Source of the DNA: Larix sibirica
Taxonomy: Eukaryota > Streptophyta > Pinopsida > Pinales > Pinaceae
Assembly (NCBI GenBank): GCA_004151065.3
Contig: NWUY0300002635.1
Span: 84,077-104,348, forward strand
Length of the DNA stretch: 20,272 nt
Reading direction: 5' to 3'
In this document: in pieces, positions 1-7,984 of the stretch
How positions within the stretch are numbered: position 1 is the first letter of the stretch
How the letters are laid out: each line of letters begins with the position of its first letter
The notes under the pieces: model-generated
Told to the model about the DNA's origin: nothing
The model's input: only the letters and a program-made list of their open reading frames with translations
The model's database searches: none
Program-made: the position numbers and the translations under genes

Positions 1-33
1 AATAATTATATAAGATGTCTATTGTTAAAATTT

Positions 34-65
34 ATGAAATTGTAATAATTTTATTACAATTTCAT
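34..65. repeat. Perfect inverted repeat, 15-bp arms with 2-nt centre
   Basis: Bases 34-48 are the exact reverse complement of 51-65, with TT between them. The sequence is wholly AT-rich apart from one G/C pair near each tip and another inside each arm. It would form a cruciform or hairpin. A related stretch (GTTAAAATTTATG-AATT) recurs near 132-150, so this may be part of a small dispersed AT-rich element, but no element ends were recognised. Confidence 0.75.
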
Positions 66-770
66 TAAATTCTAAAGCTATAGAGGGATTCTGAAACCCC
101 CTAAAAAGGCATCTCTGAATCCATCTACAACGTTAAAATTTATGGAATTAAACACGATGTTAGAAGGCGAACCAATTAAAATTTTCGCAAGATCATTCTA
201 TTGGTACCGTCATGTCCATTTTGATGTTCTTATCGCATTCATATATTATTTTGCCATTTTGATTGTCATATGACCCCTTCGATAGACTTACCAAGTTGCA
301 TCATGTGCGTCGTCTTAGTCCGGTCGATGTATTTTCTTGGAGATTGGTCAGTTTTCTCCTTCCATGTCATCATGTCATGACTCTTATATCATCAAATTGA
401 GCTCGTCACCCTCGTCACGTCCATATTTCATTTGACAAAAATTGTCACCATTTGACCCTCTTGGCAGTTGGTCAAATTTTCGGTAAGAGCATGTATTTTG
501 TGTCATGTCAATTAATAAAAATGCCAAGTTCCCATCCTCCAATAAATTGTCAATTGCATCTATTGGTCATCATTCTCCTCACGTTTGCATTTGAAATGTA
601 AATTTTTTTTCCCAGGAGCCATTTTGTAAGAAAACACTGATAACCTCCATTTTGGACAAAATTAAGAAATCCCCCTCCTCTGTTTATAAATCCCTTCCTT
701 ACCATATTACCTTCTTTTGCATAAAATAAAAATCAATATAAAAATCATTTTCTGTCCAAATTTCCCTCTT
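66..770. other. AT-rich non-coding DNA, LTR-like or promoter-like
   Basis: No coding stretch was found. The region is full of short GTCA/TGAC/TTGTC words. Near its right end it has a TATA-like box, TTTATAAA, at 683-690, preceded by a pyrimidine-rich stretch and followed by more TCCCTT pyrimidine tracts and an A-rich segment. This is the layout of a plant LTR U3/R boundary or a promoter. No partner LTR, primer-binding site or downstream + strand gene start was seen, so the role is unassigned. Confidence 0.3.
683..690 (+). promoter_or_regulatory. TATA-like box, owner unknown
   Basis: TTTATAAA lies in a CT-rich context (CCTCCTCTG before, TCCCTTCC after), which matches plant core promoters and LTR promoters. 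There is no recognisable + strand gene within several hundred bases downstream, because the next feature is an antisense LINE fragment. It could be a chance match in AT-rich DNA. Confidence 0.25.
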
Positions 771-777
771 TCTTTAC

Positions 778-1434
778 CTAGTTTATGATCAACATAGAAT
801 CACCAAATATTTGAATGTCCCAACAACCTTTTTCCAAAGCAAAGAGAAGTAGGAGCTTTAAGGACATCAGTTCTGCATAATTATTGGTTCCATTTCCCAT
901 GCTAACTTTAAGTGTGTAGGAATTAGATCCTGATAGGTGAAGGGTGTTCCCCCCTCCACATGTGAGAGGGATGCCTTGAGAGGATCCATCAAAGAACCCC
1001 CAAGGAATTTCCTTTTTAATTGGTTCTTCTCTAATGATCCTAACCACTTCACCGTACTTCTCTTGCGGGAAGAAAGAAAGAACACTGAACCCTTGAGTGG
1101 CGATGATGTTTGGAATGAGTGCTTTTTCATGAAATATTGATTGGTTGCGGGCCAGGTATATTCCCCAACAGATGATTACAGGTAAGGCTCTGACCTTAAT
1201 GTAAGTTGCATTATGAATCCATGTTTGAAAGGTTCTTTCTATGTTGTCACCTTGCCAACCAAAGTCCAAACCTGTGAGGGTACTACATTCTTTCCAAACC
1301 TTAGATGCATCCTTCAATTTCCTGGTAATGTCGGGCCATACTCCAGCCTTTCCACACAATGACCAAGTATTTGTACCAAATTTAGCAATTGGAGGGTAGT
1401 CTATGCATTCCTTTGTAGCACAAAGTTTTGTCAA
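778..1434 (-). mobile_element. LINE fragment: C-terminal ORF2 with truncated RNase H domain
   Basis: This is an open reading frame of 218 codons on the minus strand. Residues about 80-100 (ALPVIICWGIYLARNQSIF) match the linker between the zf-RVT region and RNase H of plant L1-type LINE ORF2. From about residue 145 the RNase H fold begins: WGFFDGSSQG carries the first catalytic Asp, NNYAELMSL the Glu and IFGDSMLIIN the second Asp. The frame stops right after this, so the last third of RNase H, with its final acidic residue, is missing. On the minus strand the next bases are purine-rich and not coding. No frameshift is visible inside the piece, which makes it better preserved than the LINE at the right end of the window. 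It abuts an LRR relic in the same orientation. It is likely a 5'-truncated insertion that also lost its 3' end. Confidence 0.8.
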
Positions 1435-1494
1435 TGGTTCATTTGCAACTGCCTATGGTGTTCCTTGCTATTGTTGTTTCAACTATTGCAGATC

Positions 1495-1990
1495 ATGGGA
1501 TGGAATGATCAAATCCAAGCCTCTGAAGCTATGTGCATTGCACCAACCCCCTATGCTCTTTAGTTTCACACATCCCATGGCCCAAAACTCCTCCAAATAT
1601 ACCCATGTTTCCATGCATGGAAGCTCCTCTAACTCATAGCACCCATGAATAGTTAGGGTCCAAAGCTTTGTACACTACGCCAACCCCCGTAAGCTCTTTA
1701 GCTTCACACATTTGTTTACGTCCAACTCCTGCAAAGATACCAACGTTTCCATGCTTGGAATCTCTTCTAAATTAGAGCGCCCATGAAAATTTACCAACTG
1801 AATATTTGTACACTGCACCAACCCCGATATGCACTTCAGCTTGATGCATATGTTTTCCCACAACTCCTCCAAAGATACCAATGTTTCCATACTTGGAAGC
1901 TCTTTTAAACCGGAGCACCGAACAACACCTGGCATCTGAATCTTTATACACTGCGCTAACCCCCGTATGCTCTTCATCTCAATATAACCA
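1495..1990 (-). pseudogene. LRR-domain relic of a plant disease-resistance (NLR) gene
   Basis: Minus-strand translation gives leucine-rich repeats of the kind in the C-terminal half of conifer TIR- or CC-NBS-LRR proteins: KELPSMETLVSLEEL, then CIKLKCISGLVQCTNIQL, then LEEIPSMETLVSLQELD and CVKLKSLRGLA. After a TAG the frame goes on as ELEELPCMETWVYLEEF and GCVKLKSIGGW. The repeats are exactly 138 bp (46 codons) apart: equivalent bases fall at 1586, 1724 and 1862. Each unit holds two LRRs. A TAA lies five codons upstream of the first Met, and no NB-ARC or TIR domain adjoins it on this strand. Downstream the frame breaks up and meets the LINE fragment. It is an isolated LRR block, not a gene. 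It is opposite in strand to the RPW8-type NLR relic at 3902-5700, so the two are probably separate genes. Confidence 0.8.
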
Positions 1991-2542
1991 TATTATGATT
2001 GTGCTTAAAATGTCTTATGATTAATGCTTCTATCTTTTGATTGGTTCCCCTATTGATGGGTAACAATTCACCCAAAATGTTGGGTTTCAAATCTCTTATG
2101 CAATTAAATCCAAAAATCTTGTAGACAATATGTTCAGCTGTGAAATATGCATACTAATATGATTACAGATATCATAACTACATTCCAAATGGGAAATTGT
2201 CATGTAAATGAATGATTTTGTAACTTTTGAAGGTTATATATCATGCAATTTGTCTCGAGTTTTGTGGGGATTTTAGAAGCTAATTGATTTAATAAAATAC
2301 CAGTACAGGGAGGACATATATTGTATTCAATATCCCAAGATCAAATAGTGGATAGGAAAATATAAATTATTATCTACTTATTACAACCTCCAATATGAGA
2401 ATCTTGTAATCACTTTGCTTCTCATTTCCATTGCAAAGTTTTCACAAAATGTGACATTATTCTTTAGGAGACAGTTTGTATGGCTTATGGAACTCATGCA
2501 TTTTAGTTGTAAGCCACAAGATTTATGTGCAAGCAAACTAAA
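1991..2542. other. Unassigned AT-rich DNA between LRR relic and polyamine oxidase relic
   Basis: Nothing recognisable was found: stops occur in all frames, with no repeats or RNA genes. The right end immediately precedes the polyamine oxidase start codon and could hold remnants of its 5' UTR or promoter, but no clear TATA box or initiator stands out. Confidence 0.5.
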
Positions 2543-3622
2543 ATGATGACCATAAAACAAATTCTCTCTTCAGTTGTTTGTTCTTCCAACAAAGATCGTC
2601 CTTCCTCTCCTTCAATGATTTTCATCGGTGGCAGATTTGGTGCGATAGCAGCTGCTCATGCCCTTCATAATGCCTCTTTCAAGGTTATATCACATTTCTA
2701 ATATGGTTTATAATTTATACATATTGAATCTGCATTTTTTTTGTTTTACCATGTGTGTTCTTTAGTTTTGGAGTGTTCACATGCAGTTACAAGTTCTTGG
2801 ATTCACTTGAACTTTACCAAATTCAATTTTGTTCAGGTCATTTTGCTGGAGTCACGGAATAGAATCCATGGACATGTCAATACGAATTACTCTTTTGGAT
2901 TCCTAGTAGAAATGGGTGCCTCATGGTAAGCTGAGGTCTTTGCTGGGTGTATTTTTCTTTGTTTTTTCTTTATGATAGATTTATCAATCTCTGTGAGAAA
3001 TATATCAGCTGCAAATGTCCAATCGTATATCCTACCCATTTTATGCAAATTATATGCTATATGGAAGAAAAATACACTAGCTCCTATGATTGACAAATTG
3101 GTACTCCCATTGTACCAAACCAGTGGTGATAATTCAATGTTATATGAGCATGACTTAGGAAGGAACATCCAGGCTATGTTGATATACTTTGAATTTGATT
3201 TTATCTCCATTGTTAGATTAGATGGGGTGTTTAGAACATTTCCAACTAGAACTAGAAATGTTATTATAATACCTTGGAAACCTTGTACTTTTGGTTTCTG
3301 CTATCCAACTCAAGAACTCTGTAGCCATGTTCTTATTCATATGAGTGATATAGAGAACATTGGTTTTTTTAGCTCTTCCTGTTTTATGAATGAAAATCCA
3401 CAAATGGATATTATTTATTTTTAGGGGTGATATACATCCTCACAAGTGTCTTTGATTTTTGTTGTACTATAATTATTTTAACAACCTATGAAATGATCTT
3501 CAGTTTACTGTAAGTTTTGGTTTTGGTGACGCAACTATGCACTTTTTGACATGGAGGGGCATCAAGTTCCGTAACAATCGGTAACTGAAGTTGGAAAGGC
3601 ATTTGAAATATTTTTAGATGAG
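2543..3622 (+). pseudogene. Polyamine oxidase (PAO2/3/4 type) relic, exons 1-4 with introns
   Basis: Polyamine oxidases of this plant clade are FAD enzymes, usually peroxisomal, that back-convert spermine and spermidine. Four exon relics lie in order. Exon 1 (2543-2683) opens with ATG and ends AAHALHNASFK before a GT donor; its FAD-binding GxGxxG loop reads IGGRFGA. Exon 2 (2837-2925) encodes [21 protein letters not shown] and MGASW, where the family has RIGGRVHT; it has a clean AG acceptor and a GTAAGC donor. Exon 3 (about 3050-3162) encodes [20 protein letters not shown] and LYEHDL; its acceptor reads AA and its donor GA. Exon 4 (3535-3622) encodes YALFDMEGHQVP, then TAA at 3572-3574 where the family has Gln, then VTEVGKAFEIFLDE and a GT donor. 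Its acceptor is also GCAA, not GCAG. No later exons follow. It is dead: altered FAD loop, lost splice sites, one stop, and the 3' two-thirds missing. Confidence 0.85.
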
Positions 3623-4724
3623 GTCTATGCTTTTCCCATTAATATTGTATGCCTATTTATGCTGCCAGGAAATTTCAATTTGATTTTCCATGTTTTTCTT
3701 TACTTTACTAGATTTTAGTCTTTAGAGTTATATTGTGTGGCCTCCTAATTCCTCTTCAAAATCTATAATGAGTTTGAATATCTCCACAATATTGAGTTCA
3801 TATTGTTTGTCACGAAAACACATATCGTCTAGGTACTCAGATTTGTAGAAGGATGTCTTTGACTTGTTTAGTACTAGATGATTGTCCAATTAGTTCTTGA
3901 TGTTAAGAATCTCATAACAGAATTGAAAAGAATTCACTATCTGTACGAACGAATTGGGGTCAATGGATGAGAGAAAGGTGAATGAAACAATCATGTCCAA
4001 GATCACCAATGATAACCATGAGAATGCCATGATGCTACAACAAATAGGTCCAGATGATGTGCTTGAGGGAGATTTTGATGAAGCTCCTTCTTGTTGTTAT
4101 AATGGTTCAATAAAATCTGATTTTGTAGTGGTGTTGGAGAAAAGTATTTGGAATTTGAAGTGTATTTTTCTCCAGAAAGAGGTGTTCATTGTTGGGGTTA
4201 ACATAAAGGGGGTTTAGGAAAAACAACTATGGCATTGACCCTCTTCGATGATCAAAAAATTAAAGGTGATTGGGGTTTTCATTTATTGAAGTCGTTTTAT
4301 CTCCTGAATGACAATTTGTTTGCTCTTCATTAATTTTATTTTTATTCAAATTATGGAATTCCATCCTAAGCAATTGTTCTTTATGCATGCCAGGTTCTTT
4401 TTGGAAACAATATCATTTTCATCAATGTCCCACAATTCCCAAACCTGAAGGGACTTTTAGAGACTATGTGGGAGAAGATTGTTTTGAGGAGAAACCTGAA
4501 TTTCAAAATGTCAAAATGTTGAGGATGCATATAGACATCTGTAACAAATTTTCAGGCAAGCCAAGCCAACTCTGATGGTCTTGTATGATGTTTGGTTTAT
4601 GGTAAATTTGGAAAAATTGTTAGGCCAAATTTGGAAAAAAAAATTATTTGAAGGGGAAGGTTATAAAACCTTTGTGACAACCCGAGTTCATTTTATCATT
4701 CCCACAACAACCTCTACCTAGCTC

Positions 4725-4855
4725 TATGAATTGACCTTGCTGGAAGATTTCAATGCTCTACCCCTTTTTTGCTTTTGGGATTCTATATGAATTGCCATTG
4801 CTGGATGATGTGGATGCTCTGCGCCTTTTCTACTTTTTGGCTTCTGGATAGAAAT
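4725..4855 (+). repeat. 71-bp tandem duplication of the NB-ARC RNBS-C segment
   Basis: The segment starting TATGAATTG at 4725 is repeated from 4796. Copy 1 reads YELTLLEDFNALPLFCFW and copy 2 reads YELPLLDDVDALRLFYFL. Copy 2 continues into the family-like GxKSIPSNEEN, so copy 2 is in the ancestral position and copy 1 is extra. The period is not a multiple of three, so the duplication also shifts frame. The copies differ at many sites, which suggests it is old. Confidence 0.75.
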
Positions 4856-4892
4856 CAATTCCAAGTAATGAGGAGAACATCTAGTCAAGAAG

Positions 4893-5370
4893 GAATTCCT
4901 ATTATAGTACTAGAATTCTTAATATATGTAATATATTATTGTACTAAGTGCGATTGAATTTAATGATTGAGATACAATATCACTCCAAATGTCTAGTACT
5001 AGAATTCCTAATATATGCAATATATTATTGTACTAAGTGTGGTTGAATTTACTGATTGCAATACAATATCACTCCAAATGTCCCTAATTTCGAACAACCA
5101 CATCATGATATATCCCTATGATTCTACAATAATAATTCCTCTATTGTTAACAATGGTATCAATGTTATATTAAAAGAGATTCTAGGCATATAGTCCATTG
5201 TCTTTTAATAGAATCATTTGAAAAAAAAAAGCCAAAAAAAGATTATACATTTATCTTCTTCAAAATAAAACAAAACATGTAAATGAAATTTAACTTATTA
5301 GGCAAGAAATTCATACTTTCAACAACAATAAAATTATGTTATTTTTAATTTGTTTACCCTTACCCCTTAG
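4893..5370 (+). other. Intron remnant of the NLR relic
   Basis: Coding similarity stops at CTAGTCAAGAAG (LVKK, ending 4892) and resumes at 5371 (V-stop-AECK). The 3' end TTACCCCTTAG is a good acceptor with a pyrimidine run. The 5' end reads GAATTC where a GT donor is expected, so the donor is mutated. The segment is AT-rich with stops in all frames, as expected for a plant intron. The tandem repeat within it need not have disturbed the gene. Confidence 0.6.
4905..5082 (+). repeat. 89-bp tandem direct repeat, two abutting copies
   Basis: Copy 1 is 4905-4993 and copy 2 is 4994-5082. Both start TAGTACTAGAATTC and end ATCACTCCAAATGTC, and they differ at only a handful of positions. The repeat lies in what would be an intron of the NLR relic (4893-5370). 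It contains ATATATG-AATATATTATTGTACTAAG and no coding sequence. The copies are much more alike than those of the nearby 71-bp duplication, so it is probably younger. Confidence 0.9.
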
Positions 5371-5994
5371 GTGTAAGCAGAATGTAAAGCCCTCCCGCTT
5401 GCTTTGAAGGTAATTGGAAGCTCGTTACATGGTGGGCCTTGCCAAAGAACATGATTTTAAATAGATAATCAATATTAGTTTATCACAAATATGGGGTTCT
5501 TAGATTCCTGATGACCAGTATTGATGTCATGGGTGAGGAAGCATGGGAGTGCTTCTTAGACTTGGGTCTGTTTGAGAGGATAGAAAAATATCAGTGGATG
5601 CATTATTTTACATTTGTGTTTCTGCATGAAAGATGGAGTGGTAGGATGTTTTTTCCATCTTGTCATCTTGTGTTCAAACTCGATATGTCATATGGCATGC
5701 TTCTTACCCCAAAATGTGGTAAATTCTAGTCGATTGAATGAGAGGATCCATATGACGGACAATTACCAAAATATAATATAGTAGCTCAACAGCAAGACTC
5801 AAGTGATAAATTTAATAGGATTTTGGCAAGACAAGATTGATGTGGTATGGAATCTTCATGAATATGAATAATTTCACTTGCTAGGTTGATTTTAAGAAGA
5901 ATTTCTCAGTACATTTTAAACGCTGGCATAAAATGGCTTGTGAATTTCTCTCAGTGATGTATTTTTAACATTTTTTAGTTGTTTCATTTCCCAG

Positions 5995-6280
5995 GAAAGA
6001 AAAAATAAGGAAATCATGAGTGGTATTATTTCAGTCTAAGAGATGGAAAGTACCCCAATGGTGCCCGACCAAATAAACTTGTAGCTTTTGGATATTGAAA
6101 AGCCATTGGGACTGACAAGCCAATTCTAACATCTGTTGGTAGACAAAGTATTGGAGTAAAGAAATCAGAGGTAGGCCACCCAAGGACATCAAAACAGATT
6201 GGATTATGCATTGATATTGTCTCACTGAGGAAATATCAAAGCTAATTAGTTTGGCTAGTAGAAGGAAGGGATCCTTGCAT
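5995..6280 (+). pseudogene. NAC-domain transcription factor relic, central exon
   Basis: NAC proteins are plant transcription factors with an N-terminal DNA-binding NAC domain. The frame from 5995 reads GNHEWYYFSLRDGKYPNGAR, then FGYWKAIGTDKPI and VGRQSIGVKK. These are NAC subdomains C and D, including the WKAxGxD core. After GVKK about 14 bases are missing, deleting the usual ALVFY-type segment and shifting frame. It then continues RGRPPKDIKTDWIMH, a stop (TGA at 6212-6214) and RRKGSLHV. A polypyrimidine-CCCAG acceptor ends at 5994 and a GTAAGT donor starts at 6281, so this is a genomic exon with its splice sites. Another stop (TAA, 6006-6008) lies near its start. Neither the first exon (LPPGFRFHP-type) nor the last (DDWVLCRIYK-type) was found nearby. 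It is a clear pseudogene fragment, close to NAM/NAP-type NACs. Confidence 0.88.
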
Positions 6281-7050
6281 GTAAGTAGAATACTTTAACC
6301 ATCATGAACAACTTTAGTTTTCCAATGCTCATATTTTCTTCTCAACCTCTCTTGCTCATTAAAATTAATTAATCAAATACTCTTCCTGGTTTGCAAATTC
6401 ACAATCCAAATAATTTGACTCTAAATCACAACCATCTTCTATGAATATTAATATTAATAGATGGCCTATTAGTATTGATTTGAGGCTACCTAGTGTTGCA
6501 ACCATAATGGCATCTCCAAGATAGACAAGTCAGAGCATGGTTGATCTTGCATGAGGGCAGAGTCCATCCTAAAAGTCTTCCCAGAACCGAACAATCTATG
6601 GATAAGCTCACGAATATAGTATTCCTAGTAGCTACAATCAACAAAAACAACTGACGCTAATAGAAAGAGTGGTAACAACTACAGTTGTAGATGGTGGGAT
6701 AACCACCAATGACACAAGCTATGGTAATGGTGGTCATGAAGAAACCAAAAGGCATCTGTTAAAAGCAATTTGGACAAAAATAATGTACTAAGGTGTGGAC
6801 ACGGTGTGGATGGGAGGCTTCTCAAATTATGCAAGGCTCTCAAACAAAGGCCAACCCAAAAATACTAAGCAATGCTACACCAATTACATTTTCAGAAGGA
6901 TCAATCACTAAGGATTCTACCTTTGGAAAGCTTCCTAGTCAACATGAGATCCATTTTCTAGGGAAAGATTAAAATGTTCCTAGTCAAGGGTTAAGATGTG
7001 GCCATGCCACTCAGGATTTACCTTGGATGAAAGCTTCTACTATTGCATTA
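6281..7050. other. Unassigned DNA between NAC relic and 52-bp repeat
   Basis: No recognisable gene was found. The stretch may contain the decayed intron and last exon of the NAC relic, but the DDWVLCRIY signature is not visible in any frame I read. Base composition is less AT-skewed from about 6530 on, hinting at former coding sequence. Stops in all frames prevent assignment. Confidence 0.4.
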
Positions 7051-7164
7051 GCAATATCACTTTTTCCTGAAATATATAGTAATTCCTTCGAGCTATGTAG
7101 AAGCAATATCACTTTTTCCTGAAATATATAGTCATTCCTTCAAGCTATGTAGAAGCAATATCAA
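7051..7164 (+). repeat. 52-bp tandem direct repeat, about 2.2 copies
   Basis: The unit starts GCAATATCACTTTTTCCTGA and runs to AGCTATGTAGAA. Copy 1 is 7051-7102, copy 2 is 7103-7154, and a 10-base third start begins at 7155. Copies 1 and 2 differ at about two positions, so the duplication is recent compared with the surrounding relics. It has no coding content. Confidence 0.9.
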
Positions 7165-7402
7165 GTTAGGGACAACAGTCAAGGTGTGAACAACTGACAA
7201 TGAATTCATGTCCAGTTCAAAGGATATTTTCAGGTCCATCTATACTTTCAGCTATTTCCACCACCACTACTTTGTGTGCCACCTATTTCAACGTTAGGGG
7301 TTGGTGTTGTTACCAAAAAATATGTCTAAGAGAGATTCACATTTACCTTAGCAAAAATTATTTGTGCCCTCCACTTCAATCAATGGTTCTTATATAGCAA
7401 AT

Positions 7403-7984
7403 ATGGTACGAATCTTGGGCTCGGGTCCACCAAGAACACATCTACAAGGACAACTAACTTGAAATTATTGCAATATACAAAAGCCCCAACAACATCATAA
7501 CTTATGGCATCAACAAACTATGCAACTTACTTATTCTGCACAAAAGCATCATGGGCAGGATGTACTACAAAATTATCCTTTGAATCGGAATTATTCCCAC
7601 CAAATACTCAAGTAAACTTCACCACAGCAACAACATCCGCAGGTTTGGTAGCATCTTCTCAATTTCCAACCTCTACAATATGAAGTTCAGACACAATCCC
7701 AAGTCGAATCACAACCTATACCTCAAGAACCAACACTACATCATCAATAAAAATCACAACATGTGCAAGAACCACTAAGGCAAATTGTGCCCTTATTGCA
7801 GCAGATTGGGAGCATACACCGACAACACATCAAACAAGTACAACCAGTTATTACAACATCTTTTGGGAACACTGTAAGTGAGAATATCTCGCATAATATA
7901 GGGTCTGTCAATGTAGGACATGCTTCTTTTACTGTATTTTTTAGTAGAGTGACAACTCCAGAAAAATCAACAGGAAATCAATAA
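7403..7984 (+). pseudogene. Eroded glutamine-rich coding stretch, family unknown
   Basis: One frame from ATG 7403 to TAA 7984 reads as a Gln-rich, low-complexity protein region broken by only four internal stops. Examples are KPQQHHNLWHQQTMQ, SPQQQQHPQ, FQPLQYEVQTQSQVESQPIP and PLLQQIGSIHRQHIKQVQP. At least two stops sit where a Gln codon is likely (HHQ-stop and QVW-stop), consistent with CAA/CAG to TAA/TAG. The last 73 codons (7763-7984) are free of stops. Such Q-rich tracts are typical of transcriptional activator or co-regulator regions. It could be the C-terminal part of the NAC relic upstream, but no intermediate sequence links them. I do not recognise the family. Confidence 0.5.

Larger units (their letters stand above)
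3902..5700 (+). pseudogene. RPW8-type NLR (ADR1/NRG1-like) relic, NB-ARC region
   Basis: NLRs of this class are helper immune receptors with an NB-ARC ATPase switch. Motifs occur in order with intron remnants. Around 3902-3945 there is LITELKRIHYLYERIGVNG. ORF 3954-4217 leads to VFIVGV. The P-loop GLGKTTMALTLFDDQKIKG (4211-4267) is one base out of frame. An intron (about 4267-4386) ends CCAG. Next come FGNNIIFINVPQFPNLKG and LLETMWEKIV, then a frameshift to KPEFQNV. Kinase-2 is LMVLYDVW (4572-4595, first Asp changed to Tyr). RNBS-B is GYKTFVTTR (4659-4685). RNBS-C is YELPLLDDVDALRLF (4796 on), preceded by a duplicated copy. A second intron remnant (4893-5370) is followed by V-stop-AECKALPLALKVIGSSLHG (GLPLA motif, 5371-5450). 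ORF 5511-5729 gives TSIDVMGEEAWECFLDLG, then shifts frame to DRKISVDALFYIC. The RPW8 domain, MHD motif and LRRs were not found. Many stops and frameshifts make it a pseudogene. Confidence 0.85.

Noticed and set aside
2887-3403. Minus-strand open frames at 2887-3210 and 3218-3403
   Set aside because: They are antisense to the polyamine oxidase exons and introns and show no domain.
3623-3901. Fifth polyamine oxidase exon or an RPW8 domain
   Set aside because: No match to either is visible in any frame; only the last part, from about 3902, reads like the NLR linker.
4905-5082. CRISPR-like array
   Set aside because: Only two abutting 89-bp copies without spacers, in a plant nuclear context; it is a simple tandem duplication.
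6026-6225. Minus-strand open frames at 6026-6225
   Set aside because: They are antisense shadows of the NAC exon, whose + strand reading gives unmistakable NAC motifs.
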